The notes under the pieces: model-generated
What the model saw: only the letters and a program-made list of their open reading frames with translations
Database searches by the model: none
Told to the model about the DNA's origin: nothing
Part shown: one piece after another, positions 37,549 through 45,470 of the stretch
How positions within the stretch are numbered: position 1 is the first letter of the stretch
How the letters are laid out: the number at the start of each line of letters is the position of its first letter
Origin: JANQEU01 sp965601455
Lineage (GTDB): Bacteria; Bacteroidota; Bacteroidia; Cytophagales; Cyclobacteriaceae
Direction: 5' to 3'
DNA length: 64,000 nt
NCBI GenBank assembly: GCA_965601455.1
Contig: OZ271831.1
Span: forward strand, 3,596,001-3,660,000
Position numbers and translations under genes: made by a program

Positions 37549-39072
37549 TTAAACATATTGGGGTTGCCTTGCCTTAACCGGAGCCATCTTGTTGACGGCA
37601 TCAAGGAACCCTTCAACGGCAGCAGTAATCAAGTCGGGGTTGCTGCCAAAACCATAGTACATTTTTCCTTCCCACTCCAATTGGATGTGGACTTTTCCTA
37701 TTTCTTTGCTGGATCTTGTGAACGTTTGTATTAAAACTTCATGGATGTGCATCTCCCTTTTGATGATCGCCATGGTCGCTTTCAATGCTGCATCTATACC
37801 TCCATTTCCAGACTCAGAGGCCTCGAATTTCTTTCCTCCAATATCCAGCTTCACCACAGCAACAGGAAGCAAGTCCTTACCGGTCACCACTTGTAACAAA
37901 TCCAGCTTAATGCTTTCTCTTTCCTTCTCAGCATCACCCATAAGAAATTCAAGATCTTCATCTCCTATGTCTTTCTTTTGATCTGCCAGTTCCAGAAAGC
38001 GCTTGTATACTTCCTCTAGTTCGTCTTTTTCAAGTGGGTAGCCCAGCACGCTAAGACGGTGTTTAAGAGCTGCTCTTCCACTCCTGGCAGTTAAAACAAT
38101 CGAAGACTCATGGGCTCCTACCTCAACTGGATCAATGATCTCATAATTCTCTCTCATTTTGAGTACCCCGTCTTGATGTATCCCAGAAGAATGTGCAAAT
38201 GCATTTCGACCAACGATTGCTTTATTGGGTTGTACAGGCATGTTCATTAAACTGGATACCAATCTGCTTACCTGGTGTATTTTTCGAGTGTTGATGTTGG
38301 TATCGATATCCAGGTCCTTATGACTCTTGAATGTCATTACAACCTCCTCCAGGGAGGTGTTTCCCGCTCGTTCCCCTATACCATTCATGGTCACTTCAAC
38401 CTGACGCGCACCATTTATTACTCCGGTAACAGTATTAGCTGTTGCCATACCCAAATCATTGTGGCAATGAGTGGAAATAATGGCATTTTCAATCCCTTTG
38501 ACATTCTCCATCAAGTACTTGATCTTCTGACCAAACATTTCGGGAAGACAATAACCTGTTGTGTCCGGAATATTAATAACTGTGGCCCCAGCAGCGATAA
38601 CGGCCTCTACTACCCTGGCTAAATACTCGTTGTCCGTTCTACCCGCATCTTCTGCATAGAACTCAATGTCTTCAACCTTTTTCTTGGCGTATTTGACTGC
38701 TCGTACGGCTCTCTCCAAAACTTCGTCTTCCGTTGACATCAGTTTGTGATGCACATGCAAATAAGAAGTCCCAATACCGGTATGAATTCGCTTTCTTTTC
38801 GCATATTTCAAAGATTCAGCTGCCACGTCGATATCCTTTTCCACAGCACGTGTAAGTCCGCAGATAACTGGTTCGGTCAACGCCTTGGAGATATCCTGGA
38901 CTGATTGAAAATCACCAGGGCTGGATATTGGGAATCCAGCCTCAATGATGTCTACCCCTAACTCCTCCAGGGCCTTCGCCACTTCAATTTTCTCAGTTGC
39001 ATTTAGCTTGCATCCTGGAACCTGCTCTCCATCTCGCAGGGTAGTATCGAAAACATATAATCTATCTGCCAC
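37549..39072 (-). CDS. leuA: 2-isopropylmalate synthase
   Basis: Condenses 2-oxoisovalerate with acetyl-CoA, the first committed step to leucine. The 507-residue protein starts LYVFDTTLRDGEQVPGCKL, then has EAGFPISSPGDFQSV, HTGIGTSYLHVHHKL, NIPDTTGYCLPEMFG, STHCHNDLGMATANT and MNGIGERAGNTSLEEVVM. The linker has the usual HSSGIHQDGVLK. A C-terminal leucine-responsive regulatory domain spans about 390-507. Unlike the CimA homologue, its pocket regions are the standard LeuA type. It lies 26 bp downstream of ilvC. Confidence 0.96.
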   Translation of the reverse strand: MADRLYVFDTTLRDGEQVPGCKLNATEKIEVAKALEELGVDIIEAGFPISSPGDFQSVQDISKALTEPVICGLTRAVEKDIDVAAESLKYAKRKRIHTGIGTSYLHVHHKLMSTEDEVLERAVRAVKYAKKKVEDIEFYAEDAGRTDNEYLARVVEAVIAAGATVINIPDTTGYCLPEMFGQKIKYLMENVKGIENAIISTHCHNDLGMATANTVTGVINGARQVEVTMNGIGERAGNTSLEEVVMTFKSHKDLDIDTNINTRKIHQVSRLVSSLMNMPVQPNKAIVGRNAFAHSSGIHQDGVLKMRENYEIIDPVEVGAHESSIVLTARSGRAALKHRLSVLGYPLEKDELEEVYKRFLELADQKKDIGDEDLEFLMGDAEKERESIKLDLLQVVTGKDLLPVAVVKLDIGGKKFEASESGNGGIDAALKATMAIIKREMHIHEVLIQTFTRSSKEIGKVHIQLEWEGKMYYGFGSNPDLITAAVEGFLDAVNKMAPVKARQPQYV

Positions 39073-39098
39073 AATCGTTAGGGTTAAGGGTTAATGAT

Positions 39099-40145
39099 TT
39101 ATTTATTCTCCGGACGCAACTTTCTTACGGTTGCACCAGTGATCCACATTTCAGACTCTTTTAATTCAGCAAGCTCGTCCTCCAGTTTTTCTCGATAATC
39201 TGATTTTTTATTCGCTTCAATGGTAATTTTTGCCTCGTTACCAGATTCAACACTATCGTATAGGTCCTCGAAAACCGGAGCCACTGCATCACGGAATTTT
39301 TTCCACCAGTCCAATGCACCTCGTTGAGCAGTGGTTGAGCAATTGGCATACATCCAATCCATTCCATTTTCAGCAACCAACGGGTAAAGGGACTGTGTAG
39401 CTTCTTCGACAGTCTCATTAAATGCCTCAGAAGGTGTATGTCCTCTTCTTCTTAGTAGATCATATTGAGCAGCAAAAAGACCTTGAATTGCCCCCATTAA
39501 GCTACCTCTTTCTCCTGTCAGATCACTATATACTTCCCTTTCAAAGTTTGTTTCAAAAAGGTATCCGCTTCCAACACCAATCCCTAAGGAAATCACTCGC
39601 TCACGGGCTCTTCCGGTTGCATCATTATAAACCGCAAAGGATGAGTTGAGTCCTTTCCCTTCTACAAATAAACGTCTCAGGGAAGTCCCTGATCCTTTTG
39701 GTGCAACAAGTATTACGTCCACGTTATCCGGAGGAACAATTCCAGTCTGATCGCTGTAGGTCACCCCGAATCCGTGTGAGAAATAGAGTGCCTTACCATC
39801 AGTCAGGTACTTCTTCACTGTTGGCCACTGCTCAATTTGACCCGCATCGGAAAGAAGATATTGGATAACTGTACCTTTATCCAAGGCTTCCTCGATCTCA
39901 AACAGGGTTTCACCTTCTACCCAGCCATCTGCGACAGCTTTGTCCCAAGATTTCCCACCTTTACGCTGACCGATAATTACGTTAAAGCCATTATCCTTCA
40001 GATTTAGAGCCTGGCCAGGGCCCTGGACACCGTAGCCAATAATTGCGATGGTCTCGTCTTTCATGACCTCACGAGCCTTCTCCAGTGGAAACTCTTCCCT
40101 TGTTACTACTTCTTCCTCTACCCCTCCAAAATTGATTTTTGCCAT
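39099..40145 (-). CDS. ilvC: ketol-acid reductoisomerase
   Basis: NADPH- and magnesium-dependent isomerisation and reduction of 2-acetolactate and 2-aceto-2-hydroxybutyrate. The 348-residue protein has the nucleotide-binding IAIIGYGVQGPGQALNL at about 33-49 and the cofactor-specificity loop GQRKGGKSWD. VAPKGSGTSLRRLF follows, then the metal-binding knotted domain with SDLTGERGSLMGAIQGLFAAQYDLL. A short lysine- and glutamate-rich tail closes the protein. Its size is that of short class I enzymes rather than the about 490-residue E. coli type. It starts 19 bp after ilvN. Confidence 0.95.
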   Translation of the reverse strand: MAKINFGGVEEEVVTREEFPLEKAREVMKDETIAIIGYGVQGPGQALNLKDNGFNVIIGQRKGGKSWDKAVADGWVEGETLFEIEEALDKGTVIQYLLSDAGQIEQWPTVKKYLTDGKALYFSHGFGVTYSDQTGIVPPDNVDVILVAPKGSGTSLRRLFVEGKGLNSSFAVYNDATGRARERVISLGIGVGSGYLFETNFEREVYSDLTGERGSLMGAIQGLFAAQYDLLRRRGHTPSEAFNETVEEATQSLYPLVAENGMDWMYANCSTTAQRGALDWWKKFRDAVAPVFEDLYDSVESGNEAKITIEANKKSDYREKLEDELAELKESEMWITGATVRKLRPENK

Positions 40146-40164
40146 TTTATCTGTTAATTAGTTT

Positions 40165-40758
40165 TTAGAAATCTTTAATGCTAAGTTGATTTGATTGCGA
40201 GTTTTCAAGTTCGCGAATATACGCCTCAGTTTTTCTTTTTGACTTGGAAATAGCCACTCTACCTGACCGAACAAACTCAAGTAAACCGTATGGTTCGAGT
40301 TTTTGATACAAGTCGTGTGTTTCCGATTTATGACCCGTTTTCTCAATCACAATGTGGTCCTTCTCGATTACCAATATTCTTGCCCCATTATTTCTGACCA
40401 GTTTCTCAATTGAGTTCCCGTCTAGAAATATCTGTGTAGGCACTTTATACAAAGCAATTTCCTGGTAGTATATCTCGTCTTCGTCATACACGAACGCTCC
40501 TAAAACATCTACTAGCTTCCGTATTTGCTTGACTATTTTTTCTGCTCGTGTCCGTGTAGTCAGAATAACTATGGAAAACCTGCTTACTCCAGGTACCTCC
40601 GTTGTTGATACGTTAAGACTTGAAATATTAATCTTCCTTCTAGTCAGGATGATGGTGATGTGGTTGAGTAGGCCCGACTTATCTTCGGTTAGAACGGATA
40701 AGGTCCATTCCTTTTCTATCTCTACCTGGTCGTTGTCCGTGTATAAGCTAGTTGACAT
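40165..40758 (-). CDS. ilvN: acetolactate synthase, regulatory small subunit
   Basis: Regulatory subunit that confers valine sensitivity on acetolactate synthase, 197 residues. The ACT domain lies at about 17-90 (WTLSVLTEDKSGLLNHITIILTRR, then ISSLNVSTTEVPGVSRFSIV), and a second C-terminal domain contains IEKTGHKSETHDLYQKLEPYGLLEFVRSGRVAISK. The start codon overlaps the ilvB stop by one base, the usual coupling for a large and small subunit pair. Confidence 0.95.
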   Translation of the reverse strand: MSTSLYTDNDQVEIEKEWTLSVLTEDKSGLLNHITIILTRRKINISSLNVSTTEVPGVSRFSIVILTTRTRAEKIVKQIRKLVDVLGAFVYDEDEIYYQEIALYKVPTQIFLDGNSIEKLVRNNGARILVIEKDHIVIEKTGHKSETHDLYQKLEPYGLLEFVRSGRVAISKSKRKTEAYIRELENSQSNQLSIKDF

Positions 40759-42500
40759 TATTGTAATCGTATGTTGGAAACAGATTCGCCTGTCGGTACC
40801 ATCGGGAAAACGTTTTCTTCTTTTTCGACAATAACTTCCAGCAAAGCTGGCCCTTTTGAGGATAACCAGCCCTGTAATGCTTGATTCAGATCATCTCTCT
40901 CTTCCACTTTCTGAGTGTGAATGCCGTATCCGCTGGCAATCAGTTGAAAGTCCGGGTTCTTCAAGTGGGTGAATGAATATCGCTTGTCGAAAAACAGCTG
41001 CTGCCATTGTCGAACCATTCCAAGAAATTCATTATTCAATACCAGTATTTTGACATCGATATCGCTTTGTGCGATAGTCCCCAATTCTTGTATAGTCATC
41101 TGGAATCCTCCGTCTCCAATAACAGCAATAACCTGACGATCAGGGCTTCCTTTTTTTGCCCCCATCGCAGCAGGAAGTGAAAAACCCATTGTACCCAGAC
41201 CACCAGAAGTAACGTTGCTATGGGGATCTCTGAATTGATAATACCGACTAGCGACCATCTGGTGCTGGCCCACATCGGTTACAACAATGGATCTACCTTC
41301 AGTCATTTCCGAAACAATTCTAATGACTTCGGCCATCCGAATTTTTCCCTCTGAAGGATATAGTTCCGGACGAATTACCAACTCATCTTCCTTTTCATCA
41401 CAGACGGCGAATTCCTGTAACCACTCCTTATGGTTATTCTCTGTTACTCTTTTCTTCAGCGACTTCAAGGCCTGTTTAGCATCTGCATTAATTGCCACTG
41501 TCGTTTTTACATTTTTGTCGATCTCTGCAGGATCTATTTCAACATGAATGACTTTGGCTTGCTTCGCATATTGCTTCAAGTCTCCCGTGACCCGATCGTC
41601 GAATCGCATTCCAACAGCAATCAACACATCACATTCGTTGGTTTTAACATTCGGCCCGTAATTGCCATGCATGCCCAGGTAGCCCACGTAATTAGGATGG
41701 TCTGTCGGTACCGCAGATAGTCCCATAAGGGTTGAGGCCATGGGTATCCCGGTCTTTTCTGAAAATTCAAGTAATTCTTCTTGTGCACCGGATAACAAAA
41801 CGCCTTGCCCGACTAGGAGAAAAGGTTTCTTTGATTCGTTAATAATATCTGCTGCTTGCTGTACCTTTTCCTTATCCAGAGTAGGATAGGGGTGATAACT
41901 CCTGATTCGCTCACATTTTTCATAGTGATACTCAAATTCCCCGAACTGAGCATCCTTAGTGATATCTATTAGAACGGGTCCAGGTCGTCCTGTTGAAGCG
42001 ATGTAAAAAGCCCTGGCTATAGCGTAGGGTATCTCTTCGGGTTTAGTAACCTGATAGTTCCACTTGGTAACCGGCATGGAGATACCTACAACATCAGTTT
42101 CCTGAAAAGCATCTGTACCTAATAAATGAGATGGAACCTGTCCCGTGATACAAACAATCGGGGTAGAATCAATTTGAGCATCTGCAATTCCTGTGATCAA
42201 GTTAGTAGCACCAGGCCCCGATGTTGCGAGACAGACACCAGTTATTCCCGATACCCGGGCGAAACCCTGAGCTGCATGCGCGGCCCCTTGTTCATGACGT
42301 ACCAAGATATGCTCCAGATCCTCCTGGTACTTATAGAGTTCATCATAAATAGGCATAATGGCACCTCCTGGATAACCAAAGACCGTCTCAACTCCTTCTT
42401 CTATCAGGCAGCGAACCACTGCTTCCGCACCAGAGATTTTGATTGATTCAGCTTTCTTCTCTGGTTTCTTGATCTCAAGTTCTGGTGTATTCATGTTCAT
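40758..42500 (-). CDS. ilvB: acetolactate synthase, catalytic large subunit
   Basis: Thiamine-diphosphate and FAD enzyme that makes acetolactate, or acetohydroxybutyrate when 2-oxobutyrate is supplied. The start at 42500 (MNMNTPELEIKK) forms a 4-base ATGA overlap with the ilvD stop and gives 580 residues; the frame extends five codons further upstream. Motifs are VFGYPGGAIMPIYDEL, the catalytic Glu in RHEQGAAHAAQGFARVSG, ATSGPGATNLITGIADA and GRPGPVLIDITKDAQ. The ThDP site is VIGDGGFQMTIQELGTI followed by VLNNEFLGMVRQWQ. Other AHAS isozymes are not seen in the window. Confidence 0.97.
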   Translation of the reverse strand: MNMNTPELEIKKPEKKAESIKISGAEAVVRCLIEEGVETVFGYPGGAIMPIYDELYKYQEDLEHILVRHEQGAAHAAQGFARVSGITGVCLATSGPGATNLITGIADAQIDSTPIVCITGQVPSHLLGTDAFQETDVVGISMPVTKWNYQVTKPEEIPYAIARAFYIASTGRPGPVLIDITKDAQFGEFEYHYEKCERIRSYHPYPTLDKEKVQQAADIINESKKPFLLVGQGVLLSGAQEELLEFSEKTGIPMASTLMGLSAVPTDHPNYVGYLGMHGNYGPNVKTNECDVLIAVGMRFDDRVTGDLKQYAKQAKVIHVEIDPAEIDKNVKTTVAINADAKQALKSLKKRVTENNHKEWLQEFAVCDEKEDELVIRPELYPSEGKIRMAEVIRIVSEMTEGRSIVVTDVGQHQMVASRYYQFRDPHSNVTSGGLGTMGFSLPAAMGAKKGSPDRQVIAVIGDGGFQMTIQELGTIAQSDIDVKILVLNNEFLGMVRQWQQLFFDKRYSFTHLKNPDFQLIASGYGIHTQKVEERDDLNQALQGWLSSKGPALLEVIVEKEENVFPMVPTGESVSNIRLQ

Positions 42501-44173
42501 AAGTCTGTCACACATCCCTGGGAGGCACTTGCCACCGTCTTAATATATTTTTTTAGTACGCCACTGCTTGCCTTATATGGTGGCTTATTCCATTCTTGTC
42601 TTCTCTTTTCCAACTCCTCATCGGTGAGGTTCACCGACAAAGTGTTGTTCTTAGCATCGATTCTGATTATGTCGCCATTTTTAATCAACCCTAATGGTCC
42701 TCCTTCCTGAGCTTCTGGTGTAATATGACCTACCACAAACCCGTGCGAGCCACCTGAAAATCGTCCATCTGTAATGAGGGCAACGTCCTTACCCAATCCA
42801 GCACCCATCACCGCACCAGTAGGCTTCAGCATCTCTGGCATACCCGGTGCACCCTTAGGTCCTGAATAGCGAATGACAATCACTTCTCCTTTCTTTACTT
42901 CCTCTCCAATACCACGTATGGCATCAAACTCGTCATCATAAATTCTTGCACGGCCTTCAAATAGTTCCCCTTCTTTTCCCGTAATCTTAGCTACTGCACC
43001 TTCCGGAGCCAGATTTCCCTTTAGAATCTGTAGATGGCCGGTAGACTTAATTGGATTGTTAAAAGCATGTATAATCTTTTGAGAATCTTTTAAGCCGGGG
43101 CTCTCCAGCAGGTTTTCCTCTATGGTCTTCCCAGTTACAGTCATACAATCTCCATGGAGATAGCCGTTTTCCAGCATTAGTTTCAGAACAGCTGGTATTC
43201 CACCAACGTTGTGTAGATCTTCCATTAGGTACTCACCACTAGGCTTAAGATCAGCCAGTAACGGAGTCCTGTCAGAAATTTTCTGAAAATCATCGAGTGT
43301 AAAGTCCACATTCACCGTTTTAGCCATTGCCAGCAAATGAAGCACCGCATTCGTGGATCCTCCTAGAATCATGACGGAAGAAACTGCATTTTCAAACGCT
43401 TTTCTCGTCATTATATCCCTCGGTCGAAGATCTTCCTTCAACAGATAGTACATGGCTTTCCCCACTGCAAGAGTTTCTTGATTCTTGTCTTTACTCTCCG
43501 CAGGATTTGACGAACTGAAAGGCAAACTCATTCCAAGTGCTTCGATAGCCGAAGACATGGTATTCGCTGTATACATACCGCCACAAGCACCCGGCCCGGG
43601 AATTGAGTTTTGGATAATTCCTTTGTAATCCTCATCCGAAATATTACCTGCCAACTTTGCTCCGTAGGCTTCGAAGGCAGACACGATATTCAAATCTTCA
43701 CCTTTCCATTTGCCCGGTTTAATTGTTCCTCCATAAACCATGAGTCCCGGTCTGTTCAGCCTTCCTAAAGCAATAAGTGCACCTGGCATATTCTTGTCGC
43801 ATCCCACTACTGTTACGATACCATCGTAATATTGTGCGTTTGCGACGGTTTCTATTGAGTCTGCAATGATGTCCCTGGAAACTAGCGAATAATTCATTCC
43901 TCTTGTGCCATTGGAAATACCATCGGAGACGCCTATAGTGTTGAATATTAGTCCTACTAATTCCTGCTCTGTGACACTCTTCTTAACCTGATGAGCAAGA
44001 ATATTGAGATGCATGTTGCAGGGATTTCCTTCAAAACCTGTACTCACTATCCCAACCTGGGCCTTAGACATATCTTCCTCCTTCAAACCCACCGCGTAGA
44101 GCATGGCCTGTGAGGCCGGCTGACTAGGGTCCTGGGTGATGGTTTTACTGTATTTGTTTAGTTCCTGGCTCAT
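42497..44173 (-). CDS. ilvD: dihydroxy-acid dehydratase
   Basis: Iron-sulfur dehydratase of 558 residues that gives the 2-oxo acids for valine and isoleucine. Cluster-binding cysteines are visible in GCDKNMPGALIALGRLN and PGACGGMYTANTMSSAIEALG; another conserved segment is ISDGISNGTRGMNYSL. MILGGSTNAVLHLLAMA and ITDGRFSGGSHGFVVGHITPEA are typical of the family. It starts overlapping the ilvE stop by one base and its stop overlaps the ilvB start. Confidence 0.97.
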   Translation of the reverse strand: MSQELNKYSKTITQDPSQPASQAMLYAVGLKEEDMSKAQVGIVSTGFEGNPCNMHLNILAHQVKKSVTEQELVGLIFNTIGVSDGISNGTRGMNYSLVSRDIIADSIETVANAQYYDGIVTVVGCDKNMPGALIALGRLNRPGLMVYGGTIKPGKWKGEDLNIVSAFEAYGAKLAGNISDEDYKGIIQNSIPGPGACGGMYTANTMSSAIEALGMSLPFSSSNPAESKDKNQETLAVGKAMYYLLKEDLRPRDIMTRKAFENAVSSVMILGGSTNAVLHLLAMAKTVNVDFTLDDFQKISDRTPLLADLKPSGEYLMEDLHNVGGIPAVLKLMLENGYLHGDCMTVTGKTIEENLLESPGLKDSQKIIHAFNNPIKSTGHLQILKGNLAPEGAVAKITGKEGELFEGRARIYDDEFDAIRGIGEEVKKGEVIVIRYSGPKGAPGMPEMLKPTGAVMGAGLGKDVALITDGRFSGGSHGFVVGHITPEAQEGGPLGLIKNGDIIRIDAKNNTLSVNLTDEELEKRRQEWNKPPYKASSGVLKKYIKTVASASQGCVTDL

Positions 44174-45066
44174 TAAACTATGGTCAAACCTTCGAATTCA
44201 TTGGAAGTAACTAATCTTCGATAGAGCATGTATAGATTATGGGATTGTGAATCTTCCCAATCTTCTTTCATGAACTCACCGTTAATACTTTTGATTGGAG
44301 TAATCTCCGTTGCTGTCCCGGCAAAAAAGGCATATTCCATTTTATAGGCTTCCTCAAGGGTCATATCTTTTTCCACAACCTCTATACCCCATTTCTTTGC
44401 CAACTCCATGATTGTCAATCGAGTGATTCCAGCAAATATGTTATCTGGCTTAGGGGTAAATAGTTTTCCCTCTGATTCAAAGAAAATATTGGCAGCTGGT
44501 CCTTCTCCAATAAACCCATGCTGATCAAGTAATAATGCCTCGTCGTATCCCAGCTTTCTTGCTTCCGTACTTGCAAGGATAGGAATTGGGTAGTTTCCAC
44601 AAACCTTGTGATTTACGGGCATGAATTCCGGACCCGGTTTTTTGAATCTAGAAACCATTACACTCACAGGATCGTGGCCAAGGTATTTCTGCCATGGCCA
44701 GGCGCCAATAAATATGTTGGCTTTTGACTTATTAGTTAAAGCCATATTTGGGTCCTGCCAGATCAAAGGTCGAATATAGGCGGAGTCTAAATTATTTCTA
44801 TCGAGCAATTCGTAGGAAACATGGACCAACTCTTCTGAGCTATAACTGATCTGAAGATTAAGAAGAGAAGCGGAATGAATCAATCGATCGTAATGAGTGC
44901 GAGCAGCAAAAATGTTGCATCCTTCCGCGTTTTTGTAGGATCGTAGTCCGTCAAATACGCCTAAACCATAGTGCATGGTCTGGTTGTAGATGGAAGCCTG
45001 TGCGTCCTCTGCCAAAATCCATTGGCCATTTAGAAAAACAACACCTCTTTGTTCAAAATATTTCAA
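44173..45066 (-). CDS. ilvE: branched-chain amino acid aminotransferase
   Basis: PLP fold-type IV aminotransferase of 297 residues that makes valine, leucine and isoleucine from their 2-oxo acids. The opening has VVFLNGQWILAEDAQASIYNQTMHYGLGVFDGLRSY. The PLP lysine is in NHKVCGNYPIPILASTEARKLGYDEALLLD, and EGPAANIFFESEGKLFTP and AGITRLTIMELAKKWGIEV follow. It is the first structural gene of the operon. Its ATG at 45066 lies 14 bp after the U-run of the attenuator terminator, so its expression, and that of the twelve genes behind it, depends on read-through. Confidence 0.97.
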   Translation of the reverse strand: MKYFEQRGVVFLNGQWILAEDAQASIYNQTMHYGLGVFDGLRSYKNAEGCNIFAARTHYDRLIHSASLLNLQISYSSEELVHVSYELLDRNNLDSAYIRPLIWQDPNMALTNKSKANIFIGAWPWQKYLGHDPVSVMVSRFKKPGPEFMPVNHKVCGNYPIPILASTEARKLGYDEALLLDQHGFIGEGPAANIFFESEGKLFTPKPDNIFAGITRLTIMELAKKWGIEVVEKDMTLEEAYKMEYAFFAGTATEITPIKSINGEFMKEDWEDSQSHNLYMLYRRLVTSNEFEGLTIV

Positions 45067-45080
45067 AACGATCCTGTATT

Positions 45081-45113
45081 AAAAAAAGCGCCATCCTGTG
45101 TGGGAATGGCGCT
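45081..45113 (-). terminator. attenuator terminator hairpin upstream of ilvE
   Basis: On the minus strand the 5' arm AGCGCCATTCCC (45113 to 45102) and the 3' arm GGATGGCGC (45096 to 45088) form eight to ten base pairs with one bulge around an ACACA loop, followed at once by seven U residues (45087 to 45081). It sits between the leader peptide and ilvE. A terminator in front of, rather than behind, an operon is the hallmark of attenuation. Its 5' arm contains CCATTCCC (45109-45102), which is the exact complement of GGGAATGG at 45148-45141. Confidence 0.92.
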
Positions 45114-45140
45114 TCTAAATTTCTTTATGTTTTAGTCAAA

Positions 45141-45148
45141 CCATTCCC
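45141..45148 (-). promoter_or_regulatory. antiterminator segment GGGAATGG after the leader stop codon
   Basis: Read on the minus strand, GGGGAATGG follows the leader TGA directly. GGGAATGG is perfectly complementary over 8 bases to the 5' arm of the terminator (45109-45102). It can also pair over 6 bases with CCATTC inside the leader (45187-45182, codons 6-8). These are the relations expected of regions 1, 2 and 3 of a classical attenuator. A ribosome finishing the leader would cover this segment and allow termination; one stalled earlier would leave it free to form the antiterminator. Confidence 0.82.
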
Positions 45149-45149
45149 C

Positions 45150-45203
45150 TCAAGTCCTAATAATGACTAGAATAGAAGGTAGAATGGATACGACTGTTCT
45201 CAT
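45150..45203 (-). CDS. ilv operon leader peptide
   Basis: Seventeen-codon ORF encoding MRTVVSILPSILVIIRT, too short for ordinary gene calling. Nine of 17 residues are Val, Ile or Leu, and nine of the twelve residues 4-15 are, far above what a random short ORF would give. It starts 17 nt downstream of a TAAATTTG promoter element, so its untranslated leader would be very short. It ends immediately before the antiterminator segment. By analogy with ilv leaders of enterobacteria it senses charged tRNAs for the three branched-chain amino acids; the peptide itself probably has no function. There are two threonines but no threonine run. Confidence 0.86.
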   Translation of the reverse strand: MRTVVSILPSILVIIRT

Positions 45204-45220
45204 TGTTCTGCTTTGAGGGT

Positions 45221-45228
45221 CAAATTTA
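45221..45228 (-). promoter_or_regulatory. ilv operon promoter, -7 element TAAATTTG
   Basis: On the minus strand TAAATTTG exactly matches TAnnTTTG. A TTG lies 21 nt further upstream within TTGTTG, an acceptable though weak -33 element. Transcription would begin about seven bases downstream, around 45213, ten bases before the leader ATG. Confidence 0.65.
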
Positions 45229-45433
45229 AAATAATGTCCTTTCAAAAAACAACAATTTGAAATAACATTTCTGTTTTTTCAAAAATGACACCTTATTTCT
45301 ACTAATTTCATAATAAATGAAACTTTACAGCCGTTCTAGGGGTTCATGGTTCCGAGTATTTAAAGACAAAATATTCTGAGTAATGGTGAAATGAGTTACC
45401 TCCCGGGACAACAATTAGTCCAAAGGTTTTACT

Positions 45434-45441
45434 TAATTTTG
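45434..45441 (+). promoter_or_regulatory. -7 promoter element TAATTTTG upstream of the fasciclin gene
   Basis: Exact match to TAnnTTTG ending 29 bp before the ATG at 45471. No convincing -33 element is visible at the usual spacing. Confidence 0.5.
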
Positions 45442-45470
45442 CCGACAACCTTAAACATTATCTAGATATT

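Larger units (their letters stand above)
45067..45470. other. 404-bp divergent regulatory region between ilvE and the fasciclin gene
   Basis: The only stretch over 300 bp without a conventional gene. From left to right it holds the ilv attenuator, the leader peptide, the ilv promoter, an AT-rich stretch with an inverted repeat TTTCAT-AATAA-ATGAAA (45306-45322) of unknown meaning, and the fasciclin promoter element. I see no tRNA or other structured RNA in the rest. Confidence 0.8.

Noticed and set aside
33923..39072. Two LeuA-like genes taken as a recent duplication
   Set aside because: They differ strongly in sequence and pocket residues. One matches the citramalate synthase type and the other ordinary isopropylmalate synthase, so they are ancient paralogues with different jobs.
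45081..45113. Hairpin before ilvE considered as a riboswitch or a terminator of the divergent fasciclin gene
   Set aside because: The U-run is on the minus strand only, and the hairpin is preceded by a Val/Ile/Leu leader peptide with complementary segments. That fits ribosome-mediated attenuation better than a ligand-binding RNA.
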